Of a stretch of DNA of 64,000 nt, positions 41,796-52,968 are shown piece by piece (the stretch's first letter is position 1; each line of letters opens with the position of its first letter). This stretch comes from Mycolicibacterium sp. P1-18. GTDB lineage: Bacteria; Actinomycetota; Actinomycetes; Mycobacteriales; Mycobacteriaceae. The notes beneath the pieces are model-generated. The model ran no database searches, was not told where the DNA came from, and was given only the letters and a program-made list of their open reading frames with translations. Made by a program: the position numbers and the translations under genes. The stretch spans positions 310,001-374,000 of the forward strand of contig NZ_NPKR01000003.1 of the NCBI RefSeq assembly GCF_008329535.1, written 5' to 3'.

Positions 41796-43567
41796 GTCGA
41801 GGAGCTTCCGCCGACGTCGCCTTGACGGTCCGGCTCGGTGCGCGGCCCGAAACCCTCGGGCGACTCCAGCGCCGTCGCGTGCTTGCCGATGTGCGACTCC
41901 GCCCGCATGCGGTCGACCATGTGCGGGTAGTGCAGCTCGAATGCCGGCCGCTCCGAACGGATCCGGGGCAGTTCGGTGAAGTTGTGCCGCGGCGGCGGGC
42001 AACTGGTGGCCCACTCCAGCGAATTGCCGTACCCCCAGGGGTCGTCCACCACCACCGGCTCGCCGTAACGCCAGCTCTTGAACACGTTCCACACGAACGG
42101 CAGCATCGAGATGCCGAGGGTGAAGGCGCCGATCGTGGAAACGATGTTCAGCCAGGTGAATTCGTCGGTCGGCAGGTAGTCCGCGTAGCGGCGCGGCATG
42201 CCCTCGTCACCCAGCCAGTGCTGCACCCGGAACGTGGTGTGGAAGCCGATGAACGTCAACCAGAAGTGCAGCTTGCCGAGCCGCTCGTCGAGCAGACGGC
42301 CCGTCATCTTCGGGAACCAGAAGTAGATGCCCCCGTAGGTCGCGAACACGATGGTGCCGAACAACACGTAGTGGAAGTGCGCCACCACGAAGTACGAGTC
42401 GGTGACGTGAAAGTCCAACGGCGGGCTGGCCAGCAGCACACCCGACAACCCGCCCAACAAGAAGGTGACGAGGAAGCCGACGGAGAACAGCATCGGTGTC
42501 TCGAACGTCAACTGGCCCTGCCACATCGTGCCGATCCAGTTGAAGAACTTGATGCCCGTCGGGACGGCGATCAGGAACGTGGTGAACGAGAAGAACGGCA
42601 GCAGCACCGCGCCGGTGGCGTACATGTGGTGCGCCCACACCACCACCGACAGCGCGCCGATCGAGATCGTCGCGTACACCAGTGTCGCGTAGCCGAAGAC
42701 GGGTTTGCGCGAGAAGACCGGGATGATTTCGGTGACGATGCCGAAGAACGGCAGCGCGATGATGTACACCTCGGGATGGCCGAAGAACCAGAACAGGTGC
42801 TGCCAGAGGATGGCGCCGCCGTTGGAGGCGTCGAAGACGTGGGCGCCGAGGTGGCGGTCGGCCGCCAGACCGAACAGCGCCGCGGTCAGCAGCGGGAACG
42901 CCAGCAGCACCAGGATCGACGTCACCAGGATGTTCCACGTGAAGATCGGCATCCGGAACATCGTCATGCCGGGTGCGCGCATGCAGACCACCGTCGTCAA
43001 CATGTTGACCGCGCCCAGGATGGTGCCCAGGCCGGCCACGATCAGCCCCATGACCCACAGGTCACCGCCCGGGCCCGGGGTGTGCACCGCGTCGCTCAGG
43101 GGCGCATAGGCCGTCCAGCCGAAGTCCGCCGCGCCGCCCGGCGCGACGAAGCCGCCGAGGGCGATGAGCGCACCGAAGAGGAACAGCCAGTAGGAGAACG
43201 AGTTCAGCCGCGGGAACGCCACGTCCGGGGCGCCGATCTGCAGCGGCAGCACCAGGTTGGCGAAGCCGAACACGATGGGGGTGGCATAGAACAGCAGCAT
43301 CACCGTGCCGTGCATCGTGAACAGCTGGTTGTACTGCTCGTTGCTGAGGAACTGCAGACCCGGCAGGGCCAGTTCGGCGCGCATGAACAACGCCATCAAA
43401 CCGCCCGTGAAGAAGAACACGAAGCACGTGACCACGTACATGATGCCGATCAGCTTGTGATCGGTCGTCGTGACCAAGCGGTAGATCAGGTTGCCCTTGG
43501 GACCCATCCGCTCCGGAAACGGTCGCCTGACCTGCAGCGCCTCGGCCTTGGGTGCCTCGATTGCCAT
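41792..43567 (-). CDS. ctaD: Cytochrome c oxidase subunit I, aa3-type (CtaD paralogue)
   Basis: 591 residues with twelve membrane segments. Metal ligands are all present: haem a His86 (MHGT) and His399, CuB His264 with cross-linked Tyr268 (GHPEVY), CuB His313-His314 (WAHHMY), and haem a3 His397 (AHFHYV). Reduces O2 to water with electrons from the bcc complex and pumps protons. No subunit II, III or assembly gene is adjacent, so it is an orphan copy of the kind found in rapid growers, which often carry several ctaD genes. ATG 43567. Its stop shares CTAG with the amidase stop. Confidence 0.94.
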   Translation of the reverse strand: MAIEAPKAEALQVRRPFPERMGPKGNLIYRLVTTTDHKLIGIMYVVTCFVFFFTGGLMALFMRAELALPGLQFLSNEQYNQLFTMHGTVMLLFYATPIVFGFANLVLPLQIGAPDVAFPRLNSFSYWLFLFGALIALGGFVAPGGAADFGWTAYAPLSDAVHTPGPGGDLWVMGLIVAGLGTILGAVNMLTTVVCMRAPGMTMFRMPIFTWNILVTSILVLLAFPLLTAALFGLAADRHLGAHVFDASNGGAILWQHLFWFFGHPEVYIIALPFFGIVTEIIPVFSRKPVFGYATLVYATISIGALSVVVWAHHMYATGAVLLPFFSFTTFLIAVPTGIKFFNWIGTMWQGQLTFETPMLFSVGFLVTFLLGGLSGVLLASPPLDFHVTDSYFVVAHFHYVLFGTIVFATYGGIYFWFPKMTGRLLDERLGKLHFWLTFIGFHTTFRVQHWLGDEGMPRRYADYLPTDEFTWLNIVSTIGAFTLGISMLPFVWNVFKSWRYGEPVVVDDPWGYGNSLEWATSCPPPRHNFTELPRIRSERPAFELHYPHMVDRMRAESHIGKHATALESPEGFGPRTEPDRQGDVGGSSST

Positions 43568-43682
43568 GTGCCCGTCCCCCAGGCTAGGGCGGCGCGTGTC
43601 CCGCCGCGGCTGGTGCCCGGTGGGTCACCGAGCGCGGTGCGGTTACCCCGAACCCGGGGACTAAACCATCGATTTCGGGCAA

Positions 43683-46541
43683 TCAGACGACGACGTTGAC
43701 CAGCTTGCCCGCCACGACGATGACCTTCTTCGGCGTGGCCCCGGCCAGGAAGGCGACGACCTTCTCGTCGGCAAGGGCAGCGGTCTCCACCGCGTCCGCG
43801 GCGGCGTCGGCGGCCACGGTGACGCGCCCGCGAACCTTGCCGTTGACCTGAACCGGGTATTCGACGGTGTCCTCCACCAGGTAGGCCGGATCGGCCTGCG
43901 GGAAGGGTCCGTGCGCCAGCGGGGACTCGTGGCCCAGTCGGCGCCACAGCTCCTCGGCCAGGTGCGGCGCCAGTGGCGCGACCATCAACACCAGGGGTTC
44001 GACCGCCGCGCGGGCGGTGACGTCTTCCTTGGTGAGGTGGTTGGTGTACTCGATGAGCTTTGCGGCCGCGGTGTTGTTGCGAAGGGCCGCATAGTCTTCG
44101 GCGACCCCGGCGATGGTCTTGTTGAGCAGGCGCAGCGTCGCCTCGCCCAGCTTCTCGTGGTCGGCGACCCGCTCGGCGCCGGTGGTCTCGTCGACCACCA
44201 CGCGCCACACCCGCTGCAGGAACCGGTAGGCGCCGACGACGTCCTTGGTCGCCCAGGGGCGCGACGCCTCCAGCGGACCCATCGACATCTCGTAGACGCG
44301 GAGCGTGTCGGCCCCGTACTCCTCGCAGATCTCGTCCGGCGAGACGGAGTTCTTCAGGCTCTTGCCGATCTTGCCGAACTCGCGGTTGACCTCGATCTCA
44401 CCGTCGGGACCGGGCCAGTAGAACTTCGAGTCCCGCTCCACGACCTCGGCGGCGGGCACGTAGGACCCCCGCGAATCGGTGTAGGCGAACGCCTGGATGT
44501 AGCCCTGGTTGACCAGCCGGCGGTACGGCTCACGCGAGCTGACGTGCCCGAGGTCGAAGAGCACCTTGTGCCAGAACCGGGAGTACAGCAGGTGCAGCAC
44601 CGCGTGCTCCACGCCACCGACGTACAGGTCGACGCCGCCGGGGTCCGACGGGCCGTGCTCGGCCGGTCGCGGACCCATCCAGTAGGCCTCGTTCTCCTTG
44701 GCGCAGAACGTCTCCGTGTTGTGCGGGTCGGCGTAGCGAAGCTCGTACCAGGAGCTGCCCGCCCACTGCGGCATCACGTTGGTGTCGCGGGTGTAGGGCT
44801 GCAGCCCGTCCCCGAGGTCCAGGTCGACGTTCACCCACTCGGTGGCCTTGCCGAGCGGCGGCGACGGCTCGCTGTCGGCGTCGTCCGGGTCGAACTGCAC
44901 CGGGGCGTAGTTCGGGATGTCGGGCAGCTCGACCGGCAGGGCCGCTTCCGGCAACCCGTGGGCGCGACCGTCGGCGTCGTAGACGACGGGAAACGGCTCG
45001 CCCCAATACCGTTGGCGGGCGAACAGCCAGTCCCGCAGCTTGTACTCGGTGCGGGCCCGGCCGCGGCCGTCGGCCTCCAGGCGCGCGAGCACGGCCTCCT
45101 TGGCCGAGGCGACGCTGAGCCCGTCGACGTAGTCGGAGTTCACCAGCACGCCGTCGCCGTTGTAGGCGGCCTGGCTGACGTCGCCACCGGAGATCACCTC
45201 GAGCACCGGCAGCCCGAACGCCGTGGCGAACTCCCAGTCGCGCTGATCGTGGCCCGGTACCGCCATGATGGCGCCGGTGCCGTAGCCGGCCAGCACGTAG
45301 TCGGCGATGAACACCGGAACACGGTGCCCGTTCACGGGATTGGTGGCGTAGGCCCCGGTGAACACACCGGTCTTCGACTTGTTCTCCTGGCGCTCCAGGT
45401 CGGACTTCGCCGCCACGGTCGCCCGGTAGGCGGTCACCGCCTCGGCGGGTGTCGCCGCCCCGAACGTCCAGCGGTCGTCGGTGCCCTCGGGCCACTGCGC
45501 GCCGAGGTGCACGAGTGCGTCGACCAGCGGATGCTCGGGCGCCAGCACCATGTAGGTGGCGCCGAACAACGTGTCCGGTCGGGTGGTGAACACCTCGATG
45601 TCACCGGCGTCGGTCGCGAAGCGCACCTCGGCACCGGTGGAGCGGCCGATCCAGTTGCGCTGCATGGCCTTGACCTTGTCGGGCCAGTCCAGGTCGTCGA
45701 GGTCGTCGAGGAGTCGGTCCGAGTAGGCGGTGATGCGCATCATCCACTGACGCAACCGCTTTCGGAACACGGGGAAGTTGCCCCGGTCGCTGCGGCCGTC
45801 GGAGGTGACCTCTTCGTTGGCCAGCACGGTGCCCAGCCCCGGGCACCAGTTGACGACCGAGTCGGCCCGGTACACCAGACGGTGGGCGTCGACGACATCC
45901 GCGCGCTCGCCCGCCGACATCGTCGACCAGTCGCCACCGTCGGGAATGCGGGCGCCGGACTCGAACTCCGCGATCAGTTCGCTGATCGGCCGGGCCCGGT
46001 TGGCCTCGCGGTCGAACCAGGAGTTGAAGATCTGCAGGAAGATCCACTGCGTCCACTTGTAGAACTCGGTGTCGGTGGTGGAGAAACTCCGCCGTGCGTC
46101 GTGCCCGAGCCCGAGCCGGCCCAGCTGACGCCGGAAGTTGACGATGTTGGCCTCGGTGCGGGTGCGCGGGTGGGTTCCCGTCTGCACCGCGTACTGCTCG
46201 GCGGGCAAGCCGAACGCGTCGAAACCCAACGCGTGCAACACGTTACGACCGGTCATCCGAAAGTAGCGCGCGTACACGTCGGTCGCGATGTAGCCCAGGG
46301 GGTGCCCGACGTGCAGCCCCTCCCCCGACGGGTACGGGAACATGTCCTGGACGAACATCTTGTCCGCGGGCACGGGGGCGCCGTCGGCGGGCGCGAGCGA
46401 CCCCACCGGGTTGGGGACGTGGAACGTACCCAGCCGAGCCCACGTCTCCTGCCACGTACGTTCGATGTCCCCGGCCAGCTTCGCGTCGTAGCGGTGCTGC
46501 GGGGTGCTCGAGGCGTCCAAGCCGCCTTCCCCTTCATTCAC
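43683..46541 (-). CDS. leuS: Leucyl-tRNA synthetase
   Basis: 952 residues, class I synthetase. HIGH-type motif [12 protein letters not shown], the editing (CP1) domain with [21 protein letters not shown] shown as [27 protein letters not shown], and the KMSKS-type loop [14 protein letters not shown]. Anticodon-binding and C-terminal domains complete the chain ([15 protein letters not shown]). Charges tRNA-Leu and clears mischarged tRNA. GTG 46541 is chosen: the upstream TACCCT hexamer lies about seven bases away, consistent with leaderless initiation. Divergent from mtc28. Confidence 0.97.
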   Translation of the reverse strand: MNEGEGGLDASSTPQHRYDAKLAGDIERTWQETWARLGTFHVPNPVGSLAPADGAPVPADKMFVQDMFPYPSGEGLHVGHPLGYIATDVYARYFRMTGRNVLHALGFDAFGLPAEQYAVQTGTHPRTRTEANIVNFRRQLGRLGLGHDARRSFSTTDTEFYKWTQWIFLQIFNSWFDREANRARPISELIAEFESGARIPDGGDWSTMSAGERADVVDAHRLVYRADSVVNWCPGLGTVLANEEVTSDGRSDRGNFPVFRKRLRQWMMRITAYSDRLLDDLDDLDWPDKVKAMQRNWIGRSTGAEVRFATDAGDIEVFTTRPDTLFGATYMVLAPEHPLVDALVHLGAQWPEGTDDRWTFGAATPAEAVTAYRATVAAKSDLERQENKSKTGVFTGAYATNPVNGHRVPVFIADYVLAGYGTGAIMAVPGHDQRDWEFATAFGLPVLEVISGGDVSQAAYNGDGVLVNSDYVDGLSVASAKEAVLARLEADGRGRARTEYKLRDWLFARQRYWGEPFPVVYDADGRAHGLPEAALPVELPDIPNYAPVQFDPDDADSEPSPPLGKATEWVNVDLDLGDGLQPYTRDTNVMPQWAGSSWYELRYADPHNTETFCAKENEAYWMGPRPAEHGPSDPGGVDLYVGGVEHAVLHLLYSRFWHKVLFDLGHVSSREPYRRLVNQGYIQAFAYTDSRGSYVPAAEVVERDSKFYWPGPDGEIEVNREFGKIGKSLKNSVSPDEICEEYGADTLRVYEMSMGPLEASRPWATKDVVGAYRFLQRVWRVVVDETTGAERVADHEKLGEATLRLLNKTIAGVAEDYAALRNNTAAAKLIEYTNHLTKEDVTARAAVEPLVLMVAPLAPHLAEELWRRLGHESPLAHGPFPQADPAYLVEDTVEYPVQVNGKVRGRVTVAADAAADAVETAALADEKVVAFLAGATPKKVIVVAGKLVNVVV

Positions 46542-46750
46542 GTGATCAGGGTAGTCAACGCCGTGCTCGGAGCCCCAATCCGCGGTCCCGGCCCCCGCGG
46601 CTAGGTATCGGTTCCGTTGCAGAGGGGTCTTCGCATGGTTGCAGGTCCGTGCCAGCCCTGGTGAGCGACGCCGGGGCGTGGATACAGTCGGCGCCTGGCC
46701 GGGGCTCACCGGGTCGGAGAGCTCGTGTAATCCGGAAGGACGGACGTTAG

Positions 46751-47644
46751 ATGTTCGAAAATGCCCGTCGTTGGGGACTTCTGGTCGGCGGCTTCGCCGC
46801 CGGTACGGCGTGCGTCCTGGGCCTGGCCGGCCCCGTCGCCTCGGCCGAGCCCACCCTTCCGCTGCCCGCGGTGCCCGCCCCCGCGACCGTCACCCAGACC
46901 GTCACCGTGCAGGCCGGCGCGCCGGCCGCTGCCGGTCCCAACCAGCTGATCGGCTCCCCGGCCGCGCCGGCGGCTCCCGCCGCGCCCGCCGTGCCGGCCA
47001 TCGTCCCTGCCACCTCGGGCACCCTCGTCGACTTCTTCAAGGAGAAGAACGTCGCGATGGAGCCGCAGAAGGCCGCCGACTTCAAGGCGCTCACCATCGT
47101 GCTGCCGATGCCGACCGGCTGGAGCCAGGTGCCCGACCCCAACGTCCCCGACGCCTTCGCCGTGATCGCCGACCGCGTCGGCGGCGACGGGCTGTACACG
47201 TCCAACGCCGCGGTGCAGGTCTACAAGCTGGTCGGCGACTTCGATCCGCGCGAGGCCATCAGCCACGGCCTCATCGACACCCAGCAGCTTCCGGCCTTCC
47301 GCGCCACCGACGGGTCGCTCGCCGAGTTCGGCGGCATGCCGTCGGCGCTCATCGAGGGCACCTACCGGCAGAACAACCTGACGCTGAACACCTCCCGTCG
47401 CCACGTCATCGCGACCTCGGGTCCCGACAGGTACCTGGTGTCGCTCGCGGTGACCACCAGCGCCCAGGTCTCGGTCGCGGCCGGATCGGCGACCGACGCC
47501 ATCGTCAACGGATACCGGGTCGGTTCGCCGGACACGCCGGTGCCCGCACCGGCCGCGCCGGTCGCCGTTCCCGCAGCTCCGGTGGCTCCGGCGGCGCCGG
47601 CCGTGGTGCCCGCCGCCGCCCAACCGCTCGGCCTGCCGCGCTAG
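46751..47644 (+). CDS. mtc28: Proline-rich 28-kDa antigen Mtc28 (LpqN family)
   Basis: 297 residues. Signal peptide ending near VASA (residue 32), an Ala/Pro-rich linker, then the LpqN/LpqT domain (about 90-265) with [53 protein letters not shown] and [10 protein letters not shown], and an Ala/Pro-rich end. The sequence matches the mycobacterial Mtc28 (Rv0040c) secreted antigen. LpqN members are thought to act with mycomembrane lipid enzymes. Diverges from leuS across 209 bp; 41 bp before a small membrane-protein gene. Confidence 0.9.
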   Translation: MFENARRWGLLVGGFAAGTACVLGLAGPVASAEPTLPLPAVPAPATVTQTVTVQAGAPAAAGPNQLIGSPAAPAAPAAPAVPAIVPATSGTLVDFFKEKNVAMEPQKAADFKALTIVLPMPTGWSQVPDPNVPDAFAVIADRVGGDGLYTSNAAVQVYKLVGDFDPREAISHGLIDTQQLPAFRATDGSLAEFGGMPSALIEGTYRQNNLTLNTSRRHVIATSGPDRYLVSLAVTTSAQVSVAAGSATDAIVNGYRVGSPDTPVPAPAAPVAVPAAPVAPAAPAVVPAAAQPLGLPR

Positions 47645-47685
47645 CGGTTACCGCTGCGGCTGCCGGGCCTCGTATTGTGGGGCTC

Positions 47686-48036
47686 ATGCTGATCGCCGCC
47701 GTGCTGTGCCTCTGCGCCGCCGTGGCGACCGCGGCCATGGGCCTGTGGTCGACGGCCCGGCCCCACGCCACCGACCAGGTCGCCCAGGTGCTGAGGGCCG
47801 TGGTGCCCACCCAGTTCGCCGCCGCGGTAATGCTGGGCGCGGGTGGCGTCGTCGCCCTGGCCGCTCCGCCGCACGCCGGCGTGCTGGCGCTGGTGGTCTG
47901 CGTCGTCGGTGCGGTCGGCACCGTGGCCGCCGGCTGCTACCAGAGCGCCAAGGCGGTGGCCCTGCGCGAAGCCCTGCAGAAGAACGAGGCCAGCTGCGCG
48001 GGGTCCTGCGCGTCGTGCACCCTGTCCTGCGGGTGA
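47686..48036 (+). CDS. Small membrane protein (Rv0039c-like)
   Basis: 116 residues with three hydrophobic segments (about 1-18, 42-62 and 65-86) and a Cys-rich end (CAGSCASCTLSCG, four Cys in the last 14 residues). Conserved in mycobacteria at this position; function unknown. Starts at ATG 47686 shortly after mtc28. It converges on the YqgE gene with four bases between the stop codons. The Cys cluster may bind a metal or form disulphides. Confidence 0.78.
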   Translation: MLIAAVLCLCAAVATAAMGLWSTARPHATDQVAQVLRAVVPTQFAAAVMLGAGGVVALAAPPHAGVLALVVCVVGAVGTVAAGCYQSAKAVALREALQKNEASCAGSCASCTLSCG

Positions 48037-48040
48037 GCGC

Positions 48041-48646
48041 TCAGTTGCGGCTGACGTCGATGGGGTGCGTCGCCAACAGCGACAACGGCATCGGCTGACG
48101 CCGGAGCACTCGCGACCACAGGTCCACCCGCGGTTCGACGAGGACGTCGGACGGCAACGCCGACAACACGATCCAGTCGTCGCGTTCGATCTCGCCCTCG
48201 AGTTGGCCGATCGTCCAGCCGGAGTAGCCGGCGTAGATCCGCACGCCCTCGACCGCGGGGGCGATCGTGTCGGGGTCGGCGTCGAGGTCGACCATCACGA
48301 TGCGGCCCTGCACGTGCCGCAGACCGGGAACGTCGCCGGGTTGCACGCCGGCGCGCAACGTCGCCAGGCACAGGGCGGCGTCCCGCTTGACCGGACCGCC
48401 GACGAACATCGTCTTGGGCTTGGCGGCCAGCTTGGTCCACTGCGGCAACACGTTGAACACGGCCGTCTCGCTGGGCCGGTTGAGCACCACGCCCAGCGTG
48501 CCGCCGTCGTTGTGCTCGACGACGTAGATGACGCTGCGCCGGAACGTCGGCTCCATGAGATCGGTGTTGGCGATCAACAGCGTTCCCGCGCGGACCCGGG
48601 GCGTCGCCGGAGCGAAGTGGTCCTCCGGGTCCTCTGACTGCGCCAC
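48041..48646 (-). CDS. YqgE/AlgH family protein
   Basis: 201 residues. Family signature: [27 protein letters not shown] split as [17 protein letters not shown] and [19 protein letters not shown], then [13 protein letters not shown] and [18 protein letters not shown], ending with [21 protein letters not shown]. Corresponds to Rv0038. Cytoplasmic alpha/beta fold of unknown mechanism. GTG start at 48646. Divergent from the MFS gene across about 50 bp. Confidence 0.92.
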   Translation of the reverse strand: MAQSEDPEDHFAPATPRVRAGTLLIANTDLMEPTFRRSVIYVVEHNDGGTLGVVLNRPSETAVFNVLPQWTKLAAKPKTMFVGGPVKRDAALCLATLRAGVQPGDVPGLRHVQGRIVMVDLDADPDTIAPAVEGVRIYAGYSGWTIGQLEGEIERDDWIVLSALPSDVLVEPRVDLWSRVLRRQPMPLSLLATHPIDVSRN

Positions 48647-48696
48647 CCAACCATCATGTCACCAGCGTGCGTTCGTCGTGGCGATCGGGCGCGGCC

Positions 48697-50061
48697 ATGC
48701 CGAGTTGTTTCGGGAATCTTTGTAGGCTGGTTTGGTCGCCACTCGGCGCCGAACATCCCACCGACATCGGACGTCAATTGCCCACGCCTCACGACCGCTT
48801 CGCCCTGTGGCGGGCGGTGCGGAAGCTGCCCGAGTTCCGCAGGCTGCTGGAACTGCGGGCGGTCAGCTCGTTCGGCGACGGCCTGTTCCAGGGCGGGTTG
48901 GTGGGCGCGCTGCTGTTCGACCCCGAGCGGGCGTCCAATCCGTGGCAGATCGCAGGCTCGTTCGCGGCCCTGTTCCTGCCCTACTCGCTGCTCGGCCCGT
49001 TCGCCGGCGCCCTGCTGGACCGGTGGGACCGCCGCAGCGTGCTGATCGCCGCGAACCTCGCGCGGGTGCTGTTCATCCTGACCGTGGCGTTCCTGCTGGC
49101 GTTTCACGCCGGCGCGCCGTGGATCCTGCTGGGCGCCCTGGTGGTCAACGGGTTCACCCGGTTCGTCACCTCCGGGCTCTCGGCCGCGCTGCCACACGTG
49201 GTCCCGCGGGAGCATGTGCTCACGATGAACTCGATCGCCACCGCCGTCAGCGCGGCGACGTTGTTCTTCGGCGCGATCTTCATGCTGGTGCCGCGGTGGG
49301 CGTTCGGCGTGGGCGACAGCGGTTCCTCGGCCGCGCTGTTCATGGCCGCGGTACCCGTCGCCGTGGCGTGGATCCTGTCGGTGCGGTTCGCGCCCCGCGT
49401 CCTCGGGCCCGACGACTCGGCCCGCGCGGTGCACGGATCGGTCGCCTACGCGGTGGCCACCGGGTGGGGCTACGGCCTGCGGACCGCGTTCACCGTGCCC
49501 AGCGTGGCGGGCACGCTGTCGGGGGTGGTCGCGCACCGGATGGTGTTCGGCGTGAACACGCTGCTGGTGCTGGTCACCGTGCGGCACACCGGCTCTGCGA
49601 ACGTGGCTGGCCTCGGCGTCGCGGTGCTGTTCGCGGCCACCACCGGGATGGGATCGTTCCTCGCGAACTTCCTCACCCCCATGGTCGTGCGCCGCTGGAG
49701 CAGGTACCGGACCGTCACCCTGGCCCTGGTGGCGGCGGCGGTCATCCAGCTCGCGGCGGTCGGCCTGGACCTGCCGATCATGATGGCGTGCGGCTTCCTG
49801 CTCGGTGCCGCCGGTCAGGTGGTCAAGCTGTGCGCGGACTCGGCGATGCAACTCGACGTCGACGACGCGCTGCGCGGTCACGTCTTCACGGTGCAGGACG
49901 CACTGTTCTGGGTGGCGTTCGTCGCCTCCATCACGCTGTCGGCCGCGGTGATCCCCGTCGACGGGCACTCCCCCGGCCTGGTGGTCGCCGGCGCGGTGCT
50001 CTACCTGCTGGGGCTGGCCGCGCACGCCACGATCCGCAGGGGCTCGACCCGGCCCGGCTAG
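48697..50061 (+). CDS. Major facilitator superfamily transporter (Rv0037c-like)
   Basis: 454 residues with about twelve hydrophobic segments. The conserved loop after helix 2 is [20 protein letters not shown], the MFS motif A. Helices include [16 protein letters not shown] and [14 protein letters not shown]. Substrate unknown; the family here resembles actinobacterial drug- or metabolite-exporting proteins. Start uncertain: GTG 48667 gives 464 residues and ATG 48697 gives 454; the M. tuberculosis counterpart is shorter. Ends nine bases before the DinB-like gene on the same strand. Confidence 0.85.
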   Translation: MPSCFGNLCRLVWSPLGAEHPTDIGRQLPTPHDRFALWRAVRKLPEFRRLLELRAVSSFGDGLFQGGLVGALLFDPERASNPWQIAGSFAALFLPYSLLGPFAGALLDRWDRRSVLIAANLARVLFILTVAFLLAFHAGAPWILLGALVVNGFTRFVTSGLSAALPHVVPREHVLTMNSIATAVSAATLFFGAIFMLVPRWAFGVGDSGSSAALFMAAVPVAVAWILSVRFAPRVLGPDDSARAVHGSVAYAVATGWGYGLRTAFTVPSVAGTLSGVVAHRMVFGVNTLLVLVTVRHTGSANVAGLGVAVLFAATTGMGSFLANFLTPMVVRRWSRYRTVTLALVAAAVIQLAAVGLDLPIMMACGFLLGAAGQVVKLCADSAMQLDVDDALRGHVFTVQDALFWVAFVASITLSAAVIPVDGHSPGLVVAGAVLYLLGLAAHATIRRGSTRPG

Positions 50062-50070
50062 GCTCACGCC

Positions 50071-50844
50071 ATGGCTGGAGCCGAGGGCGTGGTGGCAGAC
50101 CTGCGGGCCGAGAGCGACGCGCTCGACGACCTGGTCGCCGGCCTGGACGACGAGGGCTGGCACCTCGCCACCCCCGCGCCGGGCTGGACCGTCGCTCACC
50201 AGATCGCCCACCTGTGGTGGACCGACCGCGTGTCGCTGATCGCCGTCACCGACGAGGCGGCCTTCGCCGACGTCCTCGCCGACGCCGCGACCGACCCGAC
50301 CGGTTTCGTCGACGCGGGCGCCGAGCGATTGGCGACCACCCCACCGGCCGAGATGCTCGCCGACTGGCGCGACACCCGCGCCCGCCTGCACGACGAATTG
50401 GGCCGGGTGGTCGACGGCAGGAAGCTGCCGTGGTTCGGTCCGCCGATGAGTGCGGCGTCGATGGCCACGGCCCGGTTGATGGAGACCTGGGCGCACGGGC
50501 TCGACGTGGCCGACGCGCTCGGCGTGACGCGCCCGGCGACCGCCCGGCTGCGGTCGATCGCCCACATCGGCGTGCGGACCCGCGACTTCGCGTTCTCGGT
50601 GCACCGGCTGCCCGTCCCTGCCGAGCCGTTCCTCGTCGAGCTGGCCGCGCCCGACGGTTCCACGTGGTCGTGGGGTCCGGCGGACGCCGCGCAGTGGGTC
50701 ACCGGGTCGGCCGAGGACTTCTGCATGCTGGTGACGCAACGCCGCCCCCGCGCCGACCTCGACGTCGTCGCGACCGGTGACGACGCGGCCACGTGGCTGA
50801 CGATCGCGCAGGCGTTCGCGGGCCCGCCAGGGGCCGGGCGATGA
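50071..50844 (+). CDS. TIGR03084-family DinB-like (mycothiol-dependent) protein
   Basis: 257 residues. N-terminal DinB/maleylpyruvate-isomerase-type four-helix bundle ([16 protein letters not shown] with the metal-ligand His, and [15 protein letters not shown] with a further His), then a C-terminal SCP-like part with the [23 protein letters not shown] region. Corresponds to Rv0036c. Such proteins are linked with mycothiol-dependent isomerases or transferases. Reaction unknown. Its ORF is on the plus strand with the MFS gene. Confidence 0.87.
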   Translation: MAGAEGVVADLRAESDALDDLVAGLDDEGWHLATPAPGWTVAHQIAHLWWTDRVSLIAVTDEAAFADVLADAATDPTGFVDAGAERLATTPPAEMLADWRDTRARLHDELGRVVDGRKLPWFGPPMSAASMATARLMETWAHGLDVADALGVTRPATARLRSIAHIGVRTRDFAFSVHRLPVPAEPFLVELAAPDGSTWSWGPADAAQWVTGSAEDFCMLVTQRRPRADLDVVATGDDAATWLTIAQAFAGPPGAGR

Positions 50845-50857
50845 TTGACGCCGCGAA

Positions 50858-50905
50858 TGTGAATCCGGCGACGCCCCACCCGCGCGTCGCGTCGTGGGAT
50901 TCACA
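50858..50905. terminator. Inverted repeat between convergent genes
   Basis: TGTGAATCC (50858-50866) and GGATTCACA (50897-50905) are complementary across a GC-rich 30-base loop, 14 bases past the DinB-like stop and 11 bases past the end of the converging repeat-protein gene. Likely bidirectional. Confidence 0.6.
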
Positions 50906-50916
50906 CTCGACGCCGG

Positions 50917-51402
50917 TCACAGCTGGCTGGCCGCGTCGGCGGCGCCGTCCCCGTCGGAATCGGTCAGCTTGAGGTCCCAGCGCCCGTCGCCGTCGACGTC
51001 GACGTAGGCCTCGTCGCCCACCAGCACCCGGTCGGCCAGCCCGTCGCGATCCGCGTCGACCACGCGGTCGTCGACCTGCCCGTCACCGTCGAAGTCCACC
51101 AGCGGCCCGCCGGTCAGCTCGACGCCGTCGAGGCCCAGCCACCGGATCTGAGCACCGGCCGCCCAGGTGCCGGACCCGTCGTCGGTGAACGACGCCTCGG
51201 CGGCACCGTCGTCGTCCAGGTCGAGCAGCAGGTGGTCGGCGGTGCCGTCCCCGTCGGAGTCGGTCAGCGCGTCGTCGAGACGGCCGTCGCCGTCGAAGTC
51301 GAGACCGATCGCGTCGAACACCCCGTCGTCGTCGGAGTCGACGTTCAGCTCGGCCGACCAGATCGTCGCCGACCCGTCACCATCCCCCAGGCAGTAGTCC
51401 AT
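50917..51402 (-). CDS. Acidic protein of repeated DxDxDG calcium-type loops
   Basis: 161 residues with about nine copies of an EF-hand-like loop: DSDDDGVFD, DFDGDGRLDD, DSDGDGTADH, DLDDDGAAE, DFDGDGQVDD, DADRDGLADR, DVDGDGRWD and DSDGDGAAD, spaced by 9-20 residues. Very acidic, no signal peptide, no Cys except one near the start (YCLGDG). Resembles thrombospondin type 3 or dockerin-type calcium repeats. Its place next to pcnA matches the hypothetical gene Rv3906c. Starts at ATG 51402, 18 bp after the pcnA stop. Role unknown; a Ca2+ buffer or scaffold is a guess. Confidence 0.78.
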   Translation of the reverse strand: MDYCLGDGDGSATIWSAELNVDSDDDGVFDAIGLDFDGDGRLDDALTDSDGDGTADHLLLDLDDDGAAEASFTDDGSGTWAAGAQIRWLGLDGVELTGGPLVDFDGDGQVDDRVVDADRDGLADRVLVGDEAYVDVDGDGRWDLKLTDSDGDGAADAASQL

Positions 51403-51420
51403 GAAGGCTTGGACGCGGGT

Positions 51421-52860
51421 CTACTGCTGCGCGTTCCACCACTTCTGAAGTTCGTCGACCGCCTCGTCGTGATCGAGCGGCCCGCGGTCGAGCCGCAGCT
51501 CCTTGAGGTACTGCCACGCCTTGCCCACCTGCGGGCCGGCCGGGATGTCGAGGATGCGCATGATCTCGTTGCCGTCGAGGTCCGGCCGGACCCGCTGCAG
51601 GTCCTCCTTCGCCGCCAGCTCGGTGATCCGCTGCTCGAGGTCGTCGTAGCTGGCGCGCAGCCGCGCCGCGCGACGCTTGTTGCGGGTGGTGCAGTCGGCC
51701 CGCACCAGCTTGTGCAGCCGTTCGAGCAGGGGTCCGGCGTCGGTCACGTACCGGCGGACCGCGGAGTCGGTCCACTTCCCGTCGCCGTAGCCGTGGAACC
51801 GCAGGTGCAGGTAGACCAGCTGTGAAACGTCGTCGACCATCTGCTTGGAGTACTTGAGCGCCCGCATGCGCTTGCGGGTCATCTTCGCGCCGACCACCTC
51901 GTGGTGGTGGAAGCTGACGCCGCCGTCGCTCTCGTGCTTGCGGGTGGCCGGCTTGCCGACGTCGTGCAGCAGCGCCGCCCACCGCAGCACCAGGTCTCGT
52001 TCCCCGGGACCTTCCAGATCGATGGCCTGCTGCAGCACCGTCAGCGAATGTTGGTAGACGTCCTTGTGCTGGTGGTGCTCGTCGATGGCCATCCGCATGC
52101 CGCCCACCTCGGGCAGCACCACTTCGCCGAGGCCGGTCTGCACCATCAGGTCCACCCCGGCCACGGGGTCGGCGCCCAGCATCATCTTGTCCAGCTCCGC
52201 GGCCACCCGTTCGACGGTGATGCGACCCAGCTCGTCGGCCATCCGGGTCATCGCCTCGCGCACCCGCGGCGCCACGTCGAAGCCGAGCTGGGAGACGAAC
52301 CGCGCCGCCCGCAACATCCGCAGCGGGTCGTCGCCGAAGGACACCTCCGGCGTCGACGGCGTGTCGAGCACCCGGTCGCGAATGGCGGCCAATCCGCCTA
52401 GCGGATCGTGGAATTCGCCGAGCCCGGCCGGGGTGATCCGCACGGCCATCGCGTTGACGGTGAAGTCGCGGCGCACCAGGTCGTCGCCGAGGGAGTCCCC
52501 GAACTGGACCTCCGGGTTGCGGGTCACCCGGTCGTAGGCGTCGGCGCGGAACGTGGTGATCTCGAGGCGTTCGGCGCCCTTGCCGACGCCGACGGTGCCG
52601 AACTCGATGCCGGTGTCCCACAGGCCGTCGGCCCAGCGCTTGACCACCTGCTGCACGCGGTCGGGGCGGGCGTCGGTGGTGAAGTCGAGGTCGGTCAGCG
52701 GACGCGCCAGCAGCGCGTCGCGCACGCTGCCGCCGACGAGGTACAGCTCGTGGCCGGCGTCAGCGAACAACTGGCCCAGCTCTCGGAGCACCGGTGTGTG
52801 CCGCTGCAGCGCCTTGGCCGCGGTCAACAAATCGTCGGTCGTGGAGGGATCTTTCGGCAC
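51421..52860 (-). CDS. pcnA: CCA tRNA nucleotidyltransferase (PcnA family)
   Basis: 479 residues. Polymerase-beta-type nucleotidyltransferase head: LYLVGGSVRDALL (43-48 GGSVRD) and TDLDF with the catalytic Asp57 and Asp59, then RRDFTVNAMA, ARFVSQLGFD, and an HD domain with LLHDVGKPATRKH (HD pair) in the C-terminal half. The actinobacterial members add or repair the CCA end of tRNA. The frame to 53454 overlaps mutT4 and is rejected; GTG 52860 gives the family length. Divergent from mutT4 across 108 bp. Confidence 0.93.
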   Translation of the reverse strand: MPKDPSTTDDLLTAAKALQRHTPVLRELGQLFADAGHELYLVGGSVRDALLARPLTDLDFTTDARPDRVQQVVKRWADGLWDTGIEFGTVGVGKGAERLEITTFRADAYDRVTRNPEVQFGDSLGDDLVRRDFTVNAMAVRITPAGLGEFHDPLGGLAAIRDRVLDTPSTPEVSFGDDPLRMLRAARFVSQLGFDVAPRVREAMTRMADELGRITVERVAAELDKMMLGADPVAGVDLMVQTGLGEVVLPEVGGMRMAIDEHHQHKDVYQHSLTVLQQAIDLEGPGERDLVLRWAALLHDVGKPATRKHESDGGVSFHHHEVVGAKMTRKRMRALKYSKQMVDDVSQLVYLHLRFHGYGDGKWTDSAVRRYVTDAGPLLERLHKLVRADCTTRNKRRAARLRASYDDLEQRITELAAKEDLQRVRPDLDGNEIMRILDIPAGPQVGKAWQYLKELRLDRGPLDHDEAVDELQKWWNAQQ

Positions 52861-52955
52861 GTTCGATGAGCCTAGTGGTCGTGACGGGTGCATAACGACC
52901 CGGCGACAAGGCGACCACGACGGCGAGTGATAGGGGACGGATACCAAGTGGCAGC

Positions 52956-52961
52956 TACTAT
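52956..52961 (+). promoter_or_regulatory. -10 hexamer of a leaderless mutT4 transcript
   Basis: TACTAT ends seven bases before GTG 52969, the spacing expected when transcription begins at the start codon itself. No ribosome site is visible before the GTG, which supports leaderless translation. Confidence 0.55.
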
Positions 52962-52968
52962 CGCTTGG

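Noticed and set aside
40850..43699. A 949-residue plus-strand frame across amidase and ctaD
   Set aside because: It runs antisense to ctaD and out of frame with the amidase; Arg/His/Gln-rich, no motifs.
43911..46604. An 897-residue plus-strand frame opposite leuS
   Set aside because: Shadow of leuS; repetitive Val/Gly/His composition.
48667..48696. GTG start at 48667 for the MFS transporter
   Set aside because: Possible, but ATG 48697 gives a length nearer the family and avoids a polar Arg/Ser leader; kept as an alternative only.
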